Positions 9,025 to 18,233 of a stretch of 64,000 nt of DNA are shown here, one piece after another (the first letter of the stretch is position 1; every line of letters starts with the position of its first letter). Both the position numbers and the translations under genes were made by a program. The notes under the pieces were generated by a model that saw only the letters and a list, made by a program, of their open reading frames with translations, ran no database searches and was not told where the DNA came from. Source of the stretch: Lachnospiraceae bacterium (lineage in GTDB: Bacteria > Bacillota > Clostridia > Lachnospirales > Lachnospiraceae); assembly GCA_900753305.1 (NCBI GenBank), contig CAADYR010000063.1, positions 29,655 to 93,654 of the forward strand, read 5' to 3'.

Positions 9025-9079
9025 TTTAAGGTTGCGTTAAGGTAAGGCATCTTTTCCGTTAAGAGAAGCGTGTTATGAT
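9025..9079 (+). promoter_or_regulatory. Candidate response-regulator operator and -10 for the DUF975-RR-HK operon
   Basis: TTAAGG occurs at 9026-9031 and again at 9037-9042, with TTAAGA at 9059-9064. The first two are exactly 11 bp apart and the third is 22 bp further, so all lie on one DNA face. OmpR/PhoB-type regulators commonly bind direct hexamers with 11-bp phasing. A -10-like TATGAT lies about 10 bp downstream (9074-9079). The operon it precedes encodes such a regulator, so autoregulation is plausible. Confidence 0.4.
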
Positions 9080-9135
9080 AATATCATCAAAGAAAGAGAA
9101 CATGACATGTATGAACAATAAAGGAGAGATGTAAC

Positions 9136-9954
9136 ATGATGTGGACAAGAAAAGAAATAAAGGAAAGAGCAAAAGAAGCTCTGAAACGCAACTACTGGAA
9201 AATCGTACTGGTATCGCTGATCGGTATGCTGATCGGTGGATCTGTAAGCAGTACAGGTGCTTCTGGTAATATTGGTGAAAATATATCAGATAATATTCAG
9301 GAGAATATATCACAACGTTATCAGGATATTGAAGAAGATGATGTGAACTGGGAAGGTGCAGATGCTTTACTGGATGATATGCAGGCAGAACTGACCAGTG
9401 CAGATGTCATGGCAATTGTATTTGTAGTAATTGTTGTTCTGATCGTGGCAGTAATTACCCTGCTCATAGGTATTGCACTTGATGTATTGCTTTTGAATCC
9501 AATTAAAGTCGGTGTAGATCGTTTCATGTTGAAGAGTGTGGACGATACAGCAAGAATTGCAGATGTTGGTTATACTTTTGACCATAATTATAAAAATGGC
9601 ATTAAGGTTATGTTCTTTAGAGATCTTTATGTAGTACTCTGGTCCCTTTTATTCATTATTCCGGGTATATATAAGTCATATCAGTATCGTATGGTATCCT
9701 ATATTCTGGCTGAAAATCCGGATATGCCTTACAAGGAAGTACTTCAGAGAAGTAAAGATATGATGAATGGACAGAAGTGGAAAACCTTTGTACTGGACTG
9801 GTCCTTTATTCTGTGGCACATGCTGGGAGGTATTACCTGCGGTCTGGCAGAAGTATTCTATGTAGCACCTTATGTAAATCTTACAAATGCTGCTCTGTAC
9901 AGACAGCTTACACAGCAGCCTGAACAGATAGCAGATACAACAGCAGGAGTATAA
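9136..9954 (+). CDS. DUF975 family membrane protein
   Basis: A 272-residue integral membrane protein. The cytoplasmic N-terminus MWTRKEIKERAKEALKRNYW and the later stretch IIPGIYKSYQYRMVSYILAE are typical of DUF975 proteins. Hydrophobic segments lie near residues 20-37, 95-125, 165-185 and 215-240. An acidic, repetitive stretch (about 45-85, rich in NI/DNIQENI) lies outside the first helix. The ribosome site AAAGGAGAG precedes ATG-ATG. The gene is 4 bp upstream of the response regulator, so it is very likely expressed with the two-component pair and may be an accessory or target protein. Biochemical function of the family is unknown. Confidence 0.8.
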   Translation: MMWTRKEIKERAKEALKRNYWKIVLVSLIGMLIGGSVSSTGASGNIGENISDNIQENISQRYQDIEEDDVNWEGADALLDDMQAELTSADVMAIVFVVIVVLIVAVITLLIGIALDVLLLNPIKVGVDRFMLKSVDDTARIADVGYTFDHNYKNGIKVMFFRDLYVVLWSLLFIIPGIYKSYQYRMVSYILAENPDMPYKEVLQRSKDMMNGQKWKTFVLDWSFILWHMLGGITCGLAEVFYVAPYVNLTNAALYRQLTQQPEQIADTTAGV

Positions 9955-9958
9955 GAAT

Positions 9959-10651
9959 ATGAAATATAAAATTCTGATTGCAGATGATGAAACAGAAATA
10001 CGCGATGTATTGCATTTATATCTGGATCAGGCAGGATTTGAGGTAGCAGAAGCGGCAGATGGTCTTGAGACCCTGTCGCTTCTTGAAAAAGAAACTCCAG
10101 ATCTTCTGTTACTGGATATTATGATGCCAAAACTTGATGGTTACCGTGTATTGAAGACTTTGCGGGAGAAAAGCAATATTCCGGTAATCATCCTGTCTGC
10201 CAAAGGTGATGATTCTGATAAAATACTGGGGCTTGATATGGGGGCTGATGATTATATCACGAAGCCTTTTCAACCCTTGGAGGCTGTTGCCAGAGTAAAA
10301 TCAAATCTTCGAAGATTTTATTCGCTGGGAGCCGGTGAAGCACAGGAAAAGGAAGTATTGCGGGTGAGGGATCTGTCATTGAATGTGGATTCCTGTCTTT
10401 TAAAACAGGGAGAACATACAATAGATCTTACTTCCGTAGAATTCCGCATTATGAAATTGTTTATGGAAAACCCCAATAAGGTATTTACCAAACAACAGAT
10501 TTATGAGCAGGGATGGGAAGATTCCTTTTATACAGATGACAATAATGTTATGGTGTGTATCAGTAAACTTCGAGCCAAACTTTCACAGGATCCCAATGCC
10601 TATATTCGGACAATCCGTGGATTGGGATACCGCATGGAGAGCAATTTATGA
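9959..10651 (+). CDS. OmpR/PhoB-family response regulator
   Basis: A 230-residue two-domain regulator. The receiver domain has the acidic pocket (ADDE, residues 8-11), phospho-acceptor Asp53 in LLLLDIMMP, and the conserved Lys in YITKPF (about 102). The C-terminal winged helix (about 135-228) ends in the usual YIRTIRGLGYRME. It overlaps the histidine kinase gene by 4 bp (ATGA), indicating translational coupling, and follows the DUF975 gene by 4 bp. Phased TTAAGG hexamers upstream of the operon are a plausible binding site. It resembles VanR/cell-envelope regulators in general form, but nothing in the sequence fixes the signal. Confidence 0.93.
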   Translation: MKYKILIADDETEIRDVLHLYLDQAGFEVAEAADGLETLSLLEKETPDLLLLDIMMPKLDGYRVLKTLREKSNIPVIILSAKGDDSDKILGLDMGADDYITKPFQPLEAVARVKSNLRRFYSLGAGEAQEKEVLRVRDLSLNVDSCLLKQGEHTIDLTSVEFRIMKLFMENPNKVFTKQQIYEQGWEDSFYTDDNNVMVCISKLRAKLSQDPNAYIRTIRGLGYRMESNL

Positions 10652-11805
10652 ATAAATCTTTAAAGTGGTTCCTGACAGAACGATTTGTAATAGCATTGGT
10701 ATTTATTGCTGCATTGCAGGAAGTGATCAATATGCTGTACCGAAAGTTCCTTCCGGGACTTTTGCTTGTTTTGAAGCTTGATGATGTCAGCATTGAGAGA
10801 GAAGGAAGTATTCTTTTATTAATGCTGCAGATGCTGCTTTATTTTGCTGCAAGCCTTTTGCCGGAAGGAATATCAAATGTGGTGCAGAGGGAATTACAGG
10901 AATTGATGGCAGGAAACTGGCAGCTTAAGATCACCTCATCAGCTTATAGGACAGTAGAAAATTCTCAGTGGCAGGGATTTTATCAATTTGGGGTATTGTT
11001 GATTTTTCTGGTGTTGTTTGCCATTACTCTCCTGCCGTATTTTCTTGCAATTGCGTGGTATTATATACAGATTTCGCATAAAATGGCAGAGCTTCTGGAG
11101 CAGGAGAAGGAGCAGAAGAGGGCATATGATAAGGTAAGGAATCTCATGCTCTCAGATATCACGCATGATATTAAGACTCCCATTACGACAATCTGCGGCT
11201 ATGCAAAAGCATTGACAGATGGGGTTGTGACGCTGGATGAGGATAAGAAGCAGCAATATTTACAGGCGATTTACACGAAAGCCATGCGTATGAGTGAATT
11301 GATCACTATGCTTTTTGAATATGTGAAAATGGACAGTGAGGGCTTTGTGCTTCATAAGGATAAAGCAGACCTGGGTGAATTGCTTCGGGAGAATATTGCA
11401 ATGCTCTATACGGATTTTGAAGGAAAAGGCATGGAACTGGAGATTGATATTCCGGAGAAACCATTCCCAATGGAACTGGATAAGAACCAGATGTCACGGG
11501 TCATTACCAATATTTTGACCAATGCGTTAAAATATAACGAAGTAGGAACGAAAGTATTAGTCCGGCTGGATGAAGACTATGGTATTTGTATTGCAGATAC
11601 AGGGGTATTGATCGAACCGGAACTGGCGGCACATATTTTTGAGCCTTTTTCCAGAGGGGATAAGGCAAGAAGTACCAAGGGCGGCAGTGGACTGGGACTT
11701 AGTATTGCCAGAAAAATAGTAGAGATGCATGGAGGAAGTTTAAAACTGAGTACAGCATTTGGGGATGGTTATTCCAAGGCATTTATTCTGGAACTGCATC
11801 CATAA
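10648..11805 (+). CDS. Sensor histidine kinase
   Basis: A 385-residue membrane kinase, partner of the regulator it overlaps by 4 bp. Hydrophobic segments lie near residues 11-28, 54-72 and 113-141. The dimerization/phospho-acceptor helix has SDITHDIKTPITT with His173. The ATPase domain shows the N box ITNILTNALKYNE and the G2 region GGSGLGLSIARKIVEMHGG. The G1 box reads ADTGVLI instead of the usual DxGxG form, so the second Gly is not visible. The extracellular part is short, which is common in kinases that sense the membrane or a partner protein such as the DUF975 product next door. Confidence 0.92.
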   Translation: MNKSLKWFLTERFVIALVFIAALQEVINMLYRKFLPGLLLVLKLDDVSIEREGSILLLMLQMLLYFAASLLPEGISNVVQRELQELMAGNWQLKITSSAYRTVENSQWQGFYQFGVLLIFLVLFAITLLPYFLAIAWYYIQISHKMAELLEQEKEQKRAYDKVRNLMLSDITHDIKTPITTICGYAKALTDGVVTLDEDKKQQYLQAIYTKAMRMSELITMLFEYVKMDSEGFVLHKDKADLGELLRENIAMLYTDFEGKGMELEIDIPEKPFPMELDKNQMSRVITNILTNALKYNEVGTKVLVRLDEDYGICIADTGVLIEPELAAHIFEPFSRGDKARSTKGGSGLGLSIARKIVEMHGGSLKLSTAFGDGYSKAFILELHP

Positions 11806-11810
11806 AATAA

Positions 11811-11840
11811 AAAGGATATGCGTCGAACATATCCTTTTTT
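11811..11840. terminator. Bidirectional terminator between kinase and PlsC genes
   Basis: A 10-bp perfect stem (AAAGGATATG with CATATCCTTT), a 7-base loop, A-rich on the left and T-rich on the right. It lies between two convergent genes and can serve both. Confidence 0.88.
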
Positions 11841-11849
11841 GTATATCTG

Positions 11850-12611
11850 TCAGTGTGCATATTTCTGAATCAGTTCTGCATACTGTTCCTTATTTTTAAA
11901 ATAAGTATCACTGATGATCTGCTGTACATATGGTGCTAACTGTTTCTTCTGTTCCGGAGCAAGCTCATTGATATAGATAGGCTTGCCATATTCTACAATG
12001 ACATTTGCCTTGCGGATTTTTGGAAAATGATCTTCCAGTACCGCGGCACTGTTATTGATCGTAATAGGAACGATAGGGCAGTTGGCTTTCTGTGCTATTT
12101 TGAAGCTGCCTTCATGGAAGGGAAGGAAGGTATCAACTACCTTGTTTCTGGTTCCCTCCGGAAAAATGCAGATAGAAATACCACTTTTCATCAGTTCAAT
12201 GGCTTCCAGAATAGTTTTAAGACCTGCCTTGATATCTTTTCTGTCAAGAAACAGACAATGCAGATTGCGCATCCAGATACGAAGCAGAGGAACTTTCTCA
12301 ATTTCCTTTTTGGCAATATAGCCTGTTACACGGGCAACTTTTGTATAGGTAATAACTACATCAAAGAAACTGCGGTGATTGCCAACATAAAGGACAGGTG
12401 TATCCTTCGGTACATTCTCTTCACCGATCACAGTTACCTTAGTACCTGCCAGAAAGAGGACAACACGGAATGCCCAGTTCACAATGGCAAGTGAGGAACG
12501 ATCCTTCACACCGGGATTGAACTTGCCGATGATCCATTCTATAAACATAATCGGAATACTTAATATCAGAAATAAAGCAACAAAGAGGACTACAATAATT
12601 AATCGAATCAT
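11850..12611 (-). CDS. plsC: 1-acyl-sn-glycerol-3-phosphate acyltransferase
   Basis: A 253-residue PlsC-type enzyme that acylates lysophosphatidic acid to phosphatidic acid at the membrane. An N-terminal transmembrane helix (about 2-24) precedes the acyltransferase domain. Motif I NHRSFFD carries the catalytic His and Asp (HxxxxD), and motif III FPEGTRN binds the phosphate. The following VPITINNSAAVLE stretch fits motif IV. It is transcribed toward the terminator shared with the kinase gene. The upstream symporter gene reads in the same direction with a 77-bp gap. Acyl-donor preference cannot be predicted. Confidence 0.92.
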   Translation of the reverse strand: MIRLIIVVLFVALFLILSIPIMFIEWIIGKFNPGVKDRSSLAIVNWAFRVVLFLAGTKVTVIGEENVPKDTPVLYVGNHRSFFDVVITYTKVARVTGYIAKKEIEKVPLLRIWMRNLHCLFLDRKDIKAGLKTILEAIELMKSGISICIFPEGTRNKVVDTFLPFHEGSFKIAQKANCPIVPITINNSAAVLEDHFPKIRKANVIVEYGKPIYINELAPEQKKQLAPYVQQIISDTYFKNKEQYAELIQKYAH

Positions 12612-12636
12612 AATTGACCTTTCTACTTTCGTGTTA

Positions 12637-12670
12637 ATGTGTTTCTTCTATTATAGATGAGGAAACACAT
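12637..12670. repeat. 9-bp inverted repeat in the plsC upstream gap
   Basis: ATGTGTTTC at 12637-12645 is mirrored by GAAACACAT at 12662-12670, with a 16-base loop. It lies between the symporter stop and the plsC start on the minus strand. There is no T tract behind it, so it is a weak terminator candidate and may be an operator instead. Confidence 0.35.
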
Positions 12671-12688
12671 AAAAGCAAGCAATGCTCA

Positions 12689-14062
12689 TTACATGGAAAT
12701 CCATCCAAATGCGTTGGCTACGGAACTGATCAATATAATGGCTGCAAAAACAGGGCATAAATACTGAATCATAAAATTAAAAATCTTCTTACGACGAAAA
12801 GTACTCTCTCCTTCCAGAACTTCCTCTTCAATCCGCTGAAAACCAACGACGCGGGATACCAGAAGACAGGTAGCAATTGCGGCGATGGGCATCATGACAG
12901 AGTTGGTCAGGAAATCAAAGAAATCCAGAAACTGCATGCCCATGATCGTAATATTGGCTAATGGACCATAGCCTAAGGAAGAGAGACTGCCCAGAGCAAT
13001 CATGATAACACCAATAAGGAGTGTTGATTTATGTCTGTTCCAGCCTAATTCATCTTCAAAAGTAGATACAGCACTTTCGGTCAGGGCGATCGAACTTGTA
13101 ACAGCCGCAAACAGAACCAGAAGGAAGAACAGGATTCCTACGAATGTTCCCAGTCCCATGCTTTCAAATACTTTGGGAATTGTGATGAACATCAGAGAAG
13201 GACCAGCCTGCAGTGTATCAGGATCACCGCCGGAAAAAGCAAAAACAGCCGGAATGATCATTAATCCTGCCATAATTGCAATAGCAGTATCGAACACTTC
13301 TACATTTCTGGTAGATTCTTCAATGGAAATATCTTTTTTCATATAAGAACCAAAGGTAATGAGAATCCCCATTGCAATGGATAGAGAATAAAACATCTGC
13401 CCCATAGCTGTCACAACGGTCATCCAGGAGAAGTTCTCGATATTTGGTATAAGAAAATATGTTACACCGGCAAGTGCTCCTGGTCTTGTTACGGAATAAA
13501 TTGCAATGATAACAGAAAGAACAACAAGAATCGGCATCATACATTTGGATACACGTTCGATTCCATTACGAACACCTGCATAAATAATAAGCAGGGTTAA
13601 AAGGGCAAAAATAAGGAAACAGATTTCTGTGGAGAGCCCATTTGATATAAAGTCAGTAAAATAGCCATCCTGAGCCAGGGAGTTACTGTGCCCGGTTGCA
13701 TAGCCAAAGAGATATTTGATGACCCAGCCGCCTATCACAGAATAGTAAGGAACGATCAGAACAGGAATGATAGCATTGATCCATCCACCTAAGGACAGCC
13801 ATTTGGATTTTCCAAAGGAACCAAAGGCACCTACAGGACTTTTCTTGGTCATGCGTCCCAGGGAAGTTTCGGCAACGATCATGGTGTAGCCAAAAGTCAG
13901 TGCCAGAACAATATAGACCAGAAGGAAAATACCACCGCCGTATTTTGCAGCAAGATAGGGAAATCTCCAGATGTTTCCCAGACCTACGGAAGCACCGGCA
14001 GCAGACAGTACAAAACCGATCTTGCCGGAAAAAGAACTTCTTTTCGTGTCATGTGTTTTCAT
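12689..14062 (-). CDS. Sodium:neurotransmitter symporter family (SNF/LeuT-like) transporter
   Basis: A 457-residue transporter with about 11-12 transmembrane helices. The start of the core is family-typical: FVLSAAGASVGLGNIWRFPYL (about 17-37) corresponds to LeuT helix 1, whose unwound part binds sodium and substrate. GGIFLLVYI follows as helix 2. Bacterial members import amino acids with sodium. The substrate is not predictable, although the small-residue pocket and position near lipid and cell-wall genes do not suggest an unusual one. It is preceded by a 150-bp divergent gap facing the PrcB-like lipoprotein gene. Confidence 0.92.
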   Translation of the reverse strand: MKTHDTKRSSFSGKIGFVLSAAGASVGLGNIWRFPYLAAKYGGGIFLLVYIVLALTFGYTMIVAETSLGRMTKKSPVGAFGSFGKSKWLSLGGWINAIIPVLIVPYYSVIGGWVIKYLFGYATGHSNSLAQDGYFTDFISNGLSTEICFLIFALLTLLIIYAGVRNGIERVSKCMMPILVVLSVIIAIYSVTRPGALAGVTYFLIPNIENFSWMTVVTAMGQMFYSLSIAMGILITFGSYMKKDISIEESTRNVEVFDTAIAIMAGLMIIPAVFAFSGGDPDTLQAGPSLMFITIPKVFESMGLGTFVGILFFLLVLFAAVTSSIALTESAVSTFEDELGWNRHKSTLLIGVIMIALGSLSSLGYGPLANITIMGMQFLDFFDFLTNSVMMPIAAIATCLLVSRVVGFQRIEEEVLEGESTFRRKKIFNFMIQYLCPVFAAIILISSVANAFGWISM

Positions 14063-14212
14063 ATTTTTTACCCACCCTCAACTTATTTTATTAACATGTG
14101 GAATCAGTGTAGCATAGGCATGCACGAAATGCAAATCCTAACTTTATTTACAGGCATAACCGGAGGGGATTTCTAATAAAATAATAGCAAGATGGAGTTA
14201 AGGGTGACTTAA

Positions 14213-14635
14213 TTGAAAAAGAATATAAAAACATGTGTTATGATTGCTGGGATGATATTAAATCTATGTGTTCTGAGTGGCTGTTCCATGGATGCGCAAG
14301 AGGATGGAAAACTGAGAGATCTTGACTTTACGGTGGTGTCACAGGAGGAGCAGCCGGATGCACTGCGTGATGTGATAGAAGAGAAGAAGACCAAACCATT
14401 TCAGATCAGCTATACCAGAGGAGAGGATCTGTATATAGCGGTAGGGTATGGAGAGCAGGAGTGTAGTGGCTACAGCATTAGTGTCAATGAATTATTCGAA
14501 ACAGAGAACAGCATTGTAATAGATACGACACTGATCGGTCCAAAGGAAACGGAGCAGACGGCAAAGACACCTTCTTATCCATATGTTGTGGTAAAAACAG
14601 AAGGCATTGCGGATAAGAACGTGGAATTCAGATAA
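14213..14635 (+). CDS. Small lipoprotein with PrcB C-terminal-like domain
   Basis: A 140-residue lipoprotein with lipobox LSGC (Cys24). The start is TTG: an in-frame TAA lies immediately before it and AAGGGTG is well spaced upstream. Residues about 75-130 (LYIAVGYGEQECSGYSISV ... YPYVVVKTEG) match the small beta domain named after the treponemal protease-complex subunit PrcB, whose TGGY-type core is seen here as CSGY. The function in Firmicutes is unknown. It lies 65 bp upstream of the pyrC start and may be co-transcribed, but with no obvious functional link. Confidence 0.65.
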   Translation: MKKNIKTCVMIAGMILNLCVLSGCSMDAQEDGKLRDLDFTVVSQEEQPDALRDVIEEKKTKPFQISYTRGEDLYIAVGYGEQECSGYSISVNELFETENSIVIDTTLIGPKETEQTAKTPSYPYVVVKTEGIADKNVEFR

Positions 14636-14700
14636 GGGATGTGCTATACTTGTGCACAAGGAAAAAGGTAAAAAATATACAGAAAGGCATGGTAATTAGG

Positions 14701-15963
14701 ATGATATTAATTAAGAACGGAACCGTTATAGATCCATCCTGTAAGCGGGAGGAAAAGGCTGATCTGCTGATCAAGGATGGCAGGATTGCACAGATTGCAC
14801 CTTGTGGAGAAATTGCAGAGCAGGGGTGTGAAGTTCTGGATGCACAGGGGATGATCGTAGCACCGGGGCTCGTAGATGTCCATGTACACTTCAGAGATCC
14901 GGGATTTACCCATAAGGAAGATATTGATACGGGCGCGCAGGCTGCACTTCATGGAGGTTTTACCAGTGTTGTGCTTATGGCTAATACCAAACCTGTTGTA
15001 GATAATGAGGAAACACTGAAGTACGTGCTTGAAAAAGGACAGAATACACCGATCCACGTATATACCTGTGCCAGTGTGACCAAAAGATTAGGCGGCAGCG
15101 AAATGGTTGATATGGATGCGTTGCATAGTCATGGTGCAGCCGGATTTACAGATGACGGAATTCCTTTATTGGATGCAGCATTATTGGAACAGGCAATGAA
15201 GAAAGCAGCACAGTTAAATGTTCCGATCAGCCTTCACGAGGAGAATCCTGCATTGATACAAAATAATGGTATCAACAGTGATATTGCGCAAAAACATTTT
15301 GGAATTGGTGGGTCACCACGGGAAGCGGAAATTGATTTAATAGGCAGAGATATTGAAATAGCATTAAAAACAGGTGTTATTTTAGATGTACAGCATATCA
15401 GTACCAAAGAAGGAGTAGAACTGGTCAGACAGGCCAGAAAAAAGAGCAACAGGATTCATGCAGAAGCAACACCACATCATTTCAGCCTGACACAGGAGGC
15501 TGTTGTAGAACACGGAACACTTGCCAAAATGAATCCGCCACTGCGTCTTGAAGAAGACAGACAGGCGATCATTGCGGGTATACAGGATGGAACGATTGAT
15601 ATCATCGCTACAGACCATGCACCTCATAGTGCAGAAGAGAAAGCAAAGCCCCTGACAGAAGCTCCGAGCGGAATCATTGGTCTTGAGACAGCACTTTCTC
15701 TCGGAATTACCAATCTTGTTGAAACTGGGAAAATTACAATGATGCAACTTTTGGCTTGCATGACCTGTAATCCAGCACGAATGTATGGAATAAATGCAGG
15801 AAATCTTGCAATTGGTAATACAGCAGATATTGTTGTATTTGATTCTAAGGAACAGTGGACAGTTGGAAAATTTGCTTCCAAATCATCAAATTCTCCATTT
15901 ACAGGAGATAAACTAACGGGTGTTATTAAGCATACTATCGTTGATGGTAAAATTCAGCTCTAA
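14701..15963 (+). CDS. pyrC: Dihydroorotase, class I
   Basis: A zinc amidohydrolase of 420 residues that closes carbamoyl-aspartate to dihydroorotate in de novo pyrimidine synthesis. The start MILIKNGTVIDP at 14701 is chosen by family homology; earlier in-frame starts add an unlike 20-residue leader, although the AAAGG ribosome site is then 13 bases away. Metal-site motifs are VHVHFRDPG (about 60-68), the histidines of ISLHEEN, VQHIST and ATPHH, and the catalytic Asp in ATDHAPH. The gene ends by overlapping the stop of the convergent AraC gene. The other pyrimidine genes in the window (pyrK, pyrD) lie 7 kb away across a sugar-uptake cluster. Confidence 0.94.
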   Translation: MILIKNGTVIDPSCKREEKADLLIKDGRIAQIAPCGEIAEQGCEVLDAQGMIVAPGLVDVHVHFRDPGFTHKEDIDTGAQAALHGGFTSVVLMANTKPVVDNEETLKYVLEKGQNTPIHVYTCASVTKRLGGSEMVDMDALHSHGAAGFTDDGIPLLDAALLEQAMKKAAQLNVPISLHEENPALIQNNGINSDIAQKHFGIGGSPREAEIDLIGRDIEIALKTGVILDVQHISTKEGVELVRQARKKSNRIHAEATPHHFSLTQEAVVEHGTLAKMNPPLRLEEDRQAIIAGIQDGTIDIIATDHAPHSAEEKAKPLTEAPSGIIGLETALSLGITNLVETGKITMMQLLACMTCNPARMYGINAGNLAIGNTADIVVFDSKEQWTVGKFASKSSNSPFTGDKLTGVIKHTIVDGKIQL

Positions 15964-18218
15964 TTTTTGTTCTCACGCATATTACTGGGTGTAACTCCAT
16001 ATATCTTTTTAAATGCACGGCGGAATGTATTGGCATTATTATATCCAACTGAGATATACAGCTCATTCAGGCTGATATCCGTTTCCTTGATCATTCTGGC
16101 AGCTTCGCTCATACGTATATTTTCAAGATATGTGGAGAAGTTTACACCTGTCTTTTCCTTGAACATATGGGAGAAATAACTTTCAGATATCTGGAATTCA
16201 TCAGATATTTTATTTAATCCCATAGAAGGATCCATATAATTCTTTTCAATATATTTTTCTATTGCAGTTACCAGACTGGTATCATCTGATTCCACAGTAA
16301 AGAGTTTACACAGAGTTAATGCAATGTCCTCGCACAATTTAAATGTTACATGCTGGTTGAACTGTTCATCAAGCTGTGAAGTGACTTCTGCTGAAATACC
16401 GCCTGGCAGTGCAAAACGCGCTTTCAACAGAGTATTTCGAATATCGGAGAGCAGGAATTTTAACAGGTTGATCGGAAGGGAACGTTCTTCGATATTTTCC
16501 TGATGAATGAGGTTAAACAGTTCCAGTACCTGTGAAGTATTGCCGGTTGTAATGAAGTGGATCAGCTTGGTGGACAATTCCGGCGGATAATAGAAGGCAT
16601 TGGAATCCTTTTTGATAAATTCATACGGGAAGAAGAAATAATTCTTACTTGTATAATTTATGGATTCAATTGCCTGCTGGTATGATTCCCATACATTTGT
16701 CAGACTGTCCGTATTTTTACCGATTCCTGCAAAAAGCCAGATACCATATGTATCCAACAGATAATTGTGAAGTTGTACAATGGTTTCATTGGCTTTAATG
16801 ATCAGATTGGCTTCATCTTCTTTACTGCATGCCAGTAAAAGGGCATAAGTACGGTCACCTGGATTGAAACAGTAAAGAGGCATGCCAAAATAATTCTGCA
16901 AGGCTTCCATGATAATCTGGTTAAAGTCTTCCGTGGAACGGATCGGCTGGGGACTTTCACCAGACTCTCCGGCATTGTTATAGGCAACAATATATAATCC
17001 GTTGTAGCATAAGGATTCCCCTACCAGATTCAGATATTTCTTGATATAGGAAGCTTCTTCTTCGGAAGCGACCAGACCTGTCAGAAGTTGACGGACATAA
17101 GTGTTGCAGATAATAGGACGCTGACTGTCAACGACTTCCTGTAGATGATTCTGTGCTTCTACAGCTTCATTCAATTCCTGACCCAATTCAATAATGGGCG
17201 CGACATTGCGCCTTGAAAACCGTATAATCAATGCGATTCCCAATAAGAATGCCATTGCAAAACATGCAATATATAACACCTGTTTTCCAAAGACTCCGGA
17301 AAAGGAATTAAAGGTAGGAAAGCTGTAATAATAGGTATATCCAGTCAGTTCAGAAGTATATCTTCCTATTGTTACAGATGCGCCATCCAGTGTATAACGG
17401 GCAAATCCATTCGTATAGGATAATGCACTCACATCTGCAAAAGAGATGTCATAATCCCCGCAAAGCTCCAGAAATGCTTCATTCTGTTCATTTGAGGCAA
17501 TCAGAAAATGATAGAGAGATTCTTTTGATGAGCCGCTGGAAAACAGAGAGGATAACTCTTCCTTCTCTAATATAAAACATACTACAGCATCTGCCTCCAT
17601 ATAATAAAGATCGTTCATATTGATCATATACATATAGTAGTTTTTACTGAAGTTAGGGGCAATGTCATCCATAGGGATGAAATGGTAATAATTGCTGCTG
17701 TCTGTAAGAGCTTTCAGCCAGTTATCGTGCTCTGCGTCAGCGTAACGTTTCATCCATTTATAGTATCTGTCTTCTGATATAAAATACGTAGGAGACAGGA
17801 TATATTCTGTATTTGGCAGATAACAGTATACTTCTTCAATAGGTAGAAGAGCTTCAGGATACACATCTGTAGAGAGTGTTGTGGCAAGAGCATTGCCCAT
17901 ATCAAGAAAATCCGCAGACTGCGGGTCATGATAGGACAGCAGTTTCCTGAAATTGTTATTTTGTAAAAGTTGTCTGCAGTAGACATTCATGATTTTCAAG
18001 TCTTTTTCAAACAATTCCACGTTACTTATAAGGGTAGACTGTTCCTGAAAGTTATACTGAGTTTCGACATTCTTAAAAGTGGACTGGTACAGATACAGGA
18101 ATAAAATGAGAATGACCAGCAAAAAGATGCTGTAAGAGGTTACCATACGTAACATAAGTGATTGTTTTTCAGTTGTTGAATCTGCATTATTTTTGGTTGT
18201 TTTTGTATTCAAAATCAT
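15960..18218 (-). CDS. Membrane-anchored AraC-family regulator of a glycan-uptake cluster
   Basis: A large (752-residue) transcription factor. A transmembrane helix near residues 25-43 is followed by about 260 extracytoplasmic residues, a second helix (about 300-325), a long cytoplasmic region and a C-terminal AraC double helix-turn-helix (about 645-750). That domain contains MGLNKISDEFQISESYFSHMF-like and VGYNNANTFRRAFKKIYG-like halves. This architecture is shared by YesN/YtdP-type regulators next to Lpl-type transporters. The ATG at 18218 has GGAG 9 bases upstream; the more distal ATG at 18233 lacks a ribosome site. It is divergent from the binding-protein gene it likely controls. The extracellular domain presumably senses an oligosaccharide directly or via the lipoprotein. 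Confidence 0.88.
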   Translation of the reverse strand: MILNTKTTKNNADSTTEKQSLMLRMVTSYSIFLLVILILFLYLYQSTFKNVETQYNFQEQSTLISNVELFEKDLKIMNVYCRQLLQNNNFRKLLSYHDPQSADFLDMGNALATTLSTDVYPEALLPIEEVYCYLPNTEYILSPTYFISEDRYYKWMKRYADAEHDNWLKALTDSSNYYHFIPMDDIAPNFSKNYYMYMINMNDLYYMEADAVVCFILEKEELSSLFSSGSSKESLYHFLIASNEQNEAFLELCGDYDISFADVSALSYTNGFARYTLDGASVTIGRYTSELTGYTYYYSFPTFNSFSGVFGKQVLYIACFAMAFLLGIALIIRFSRRNVAPIIELGQELNEAVEAQNHLQEVVDSQRPIICNTYVRQLLTGLVASEEEASYIKKYLNLVGESLCYNGLYIVAYNNAGESGESPQPIRSTEDFNQIIMEALQNYFGMPLYCFNPGDRTYALLLACSKEDEANLIIKANETIVQLHNYLLDTYGIWLFAGIGKNTDSLTNVWESYQQAIESINYTSKNYFFFPYEFIKKDSNAFYYPPELSTKLIHFITTGNTSQVLELFNLIHQENIEERSLPINLLKFLLSDIRNTLLKARFALPGGISAEVTSQLDEQFNQHVTFKLCEDIALTLCKLFTVESDDTSLVTAIEKYIEKNYMDPSMGLNKISDEFQISESYFSHMFKEKTGVNFSTYLENIRMSEAARMIKETDISLNELYISVGYNNANTFRRAFKKIYGVTPSNMRENKN

Positions 18219-18233
18219 CAAGGTTTTCTCCAT

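Noticed and set aside
6583..11805. A vancomycin-resistance cluster (Ddl-like ligase with a VanRS-like pair)
   Set aside because: The ligase has the Tyr of normal D-Ala-D-Ala ligases, is coupled to murF, and no vanH, vanX or vanT gene is present.
12637..12670. The inverted repeat as an intrinsic terminator of the symporter gene
   Set aside because: There is no T tract on the minus strand after the stem and the loop is long.
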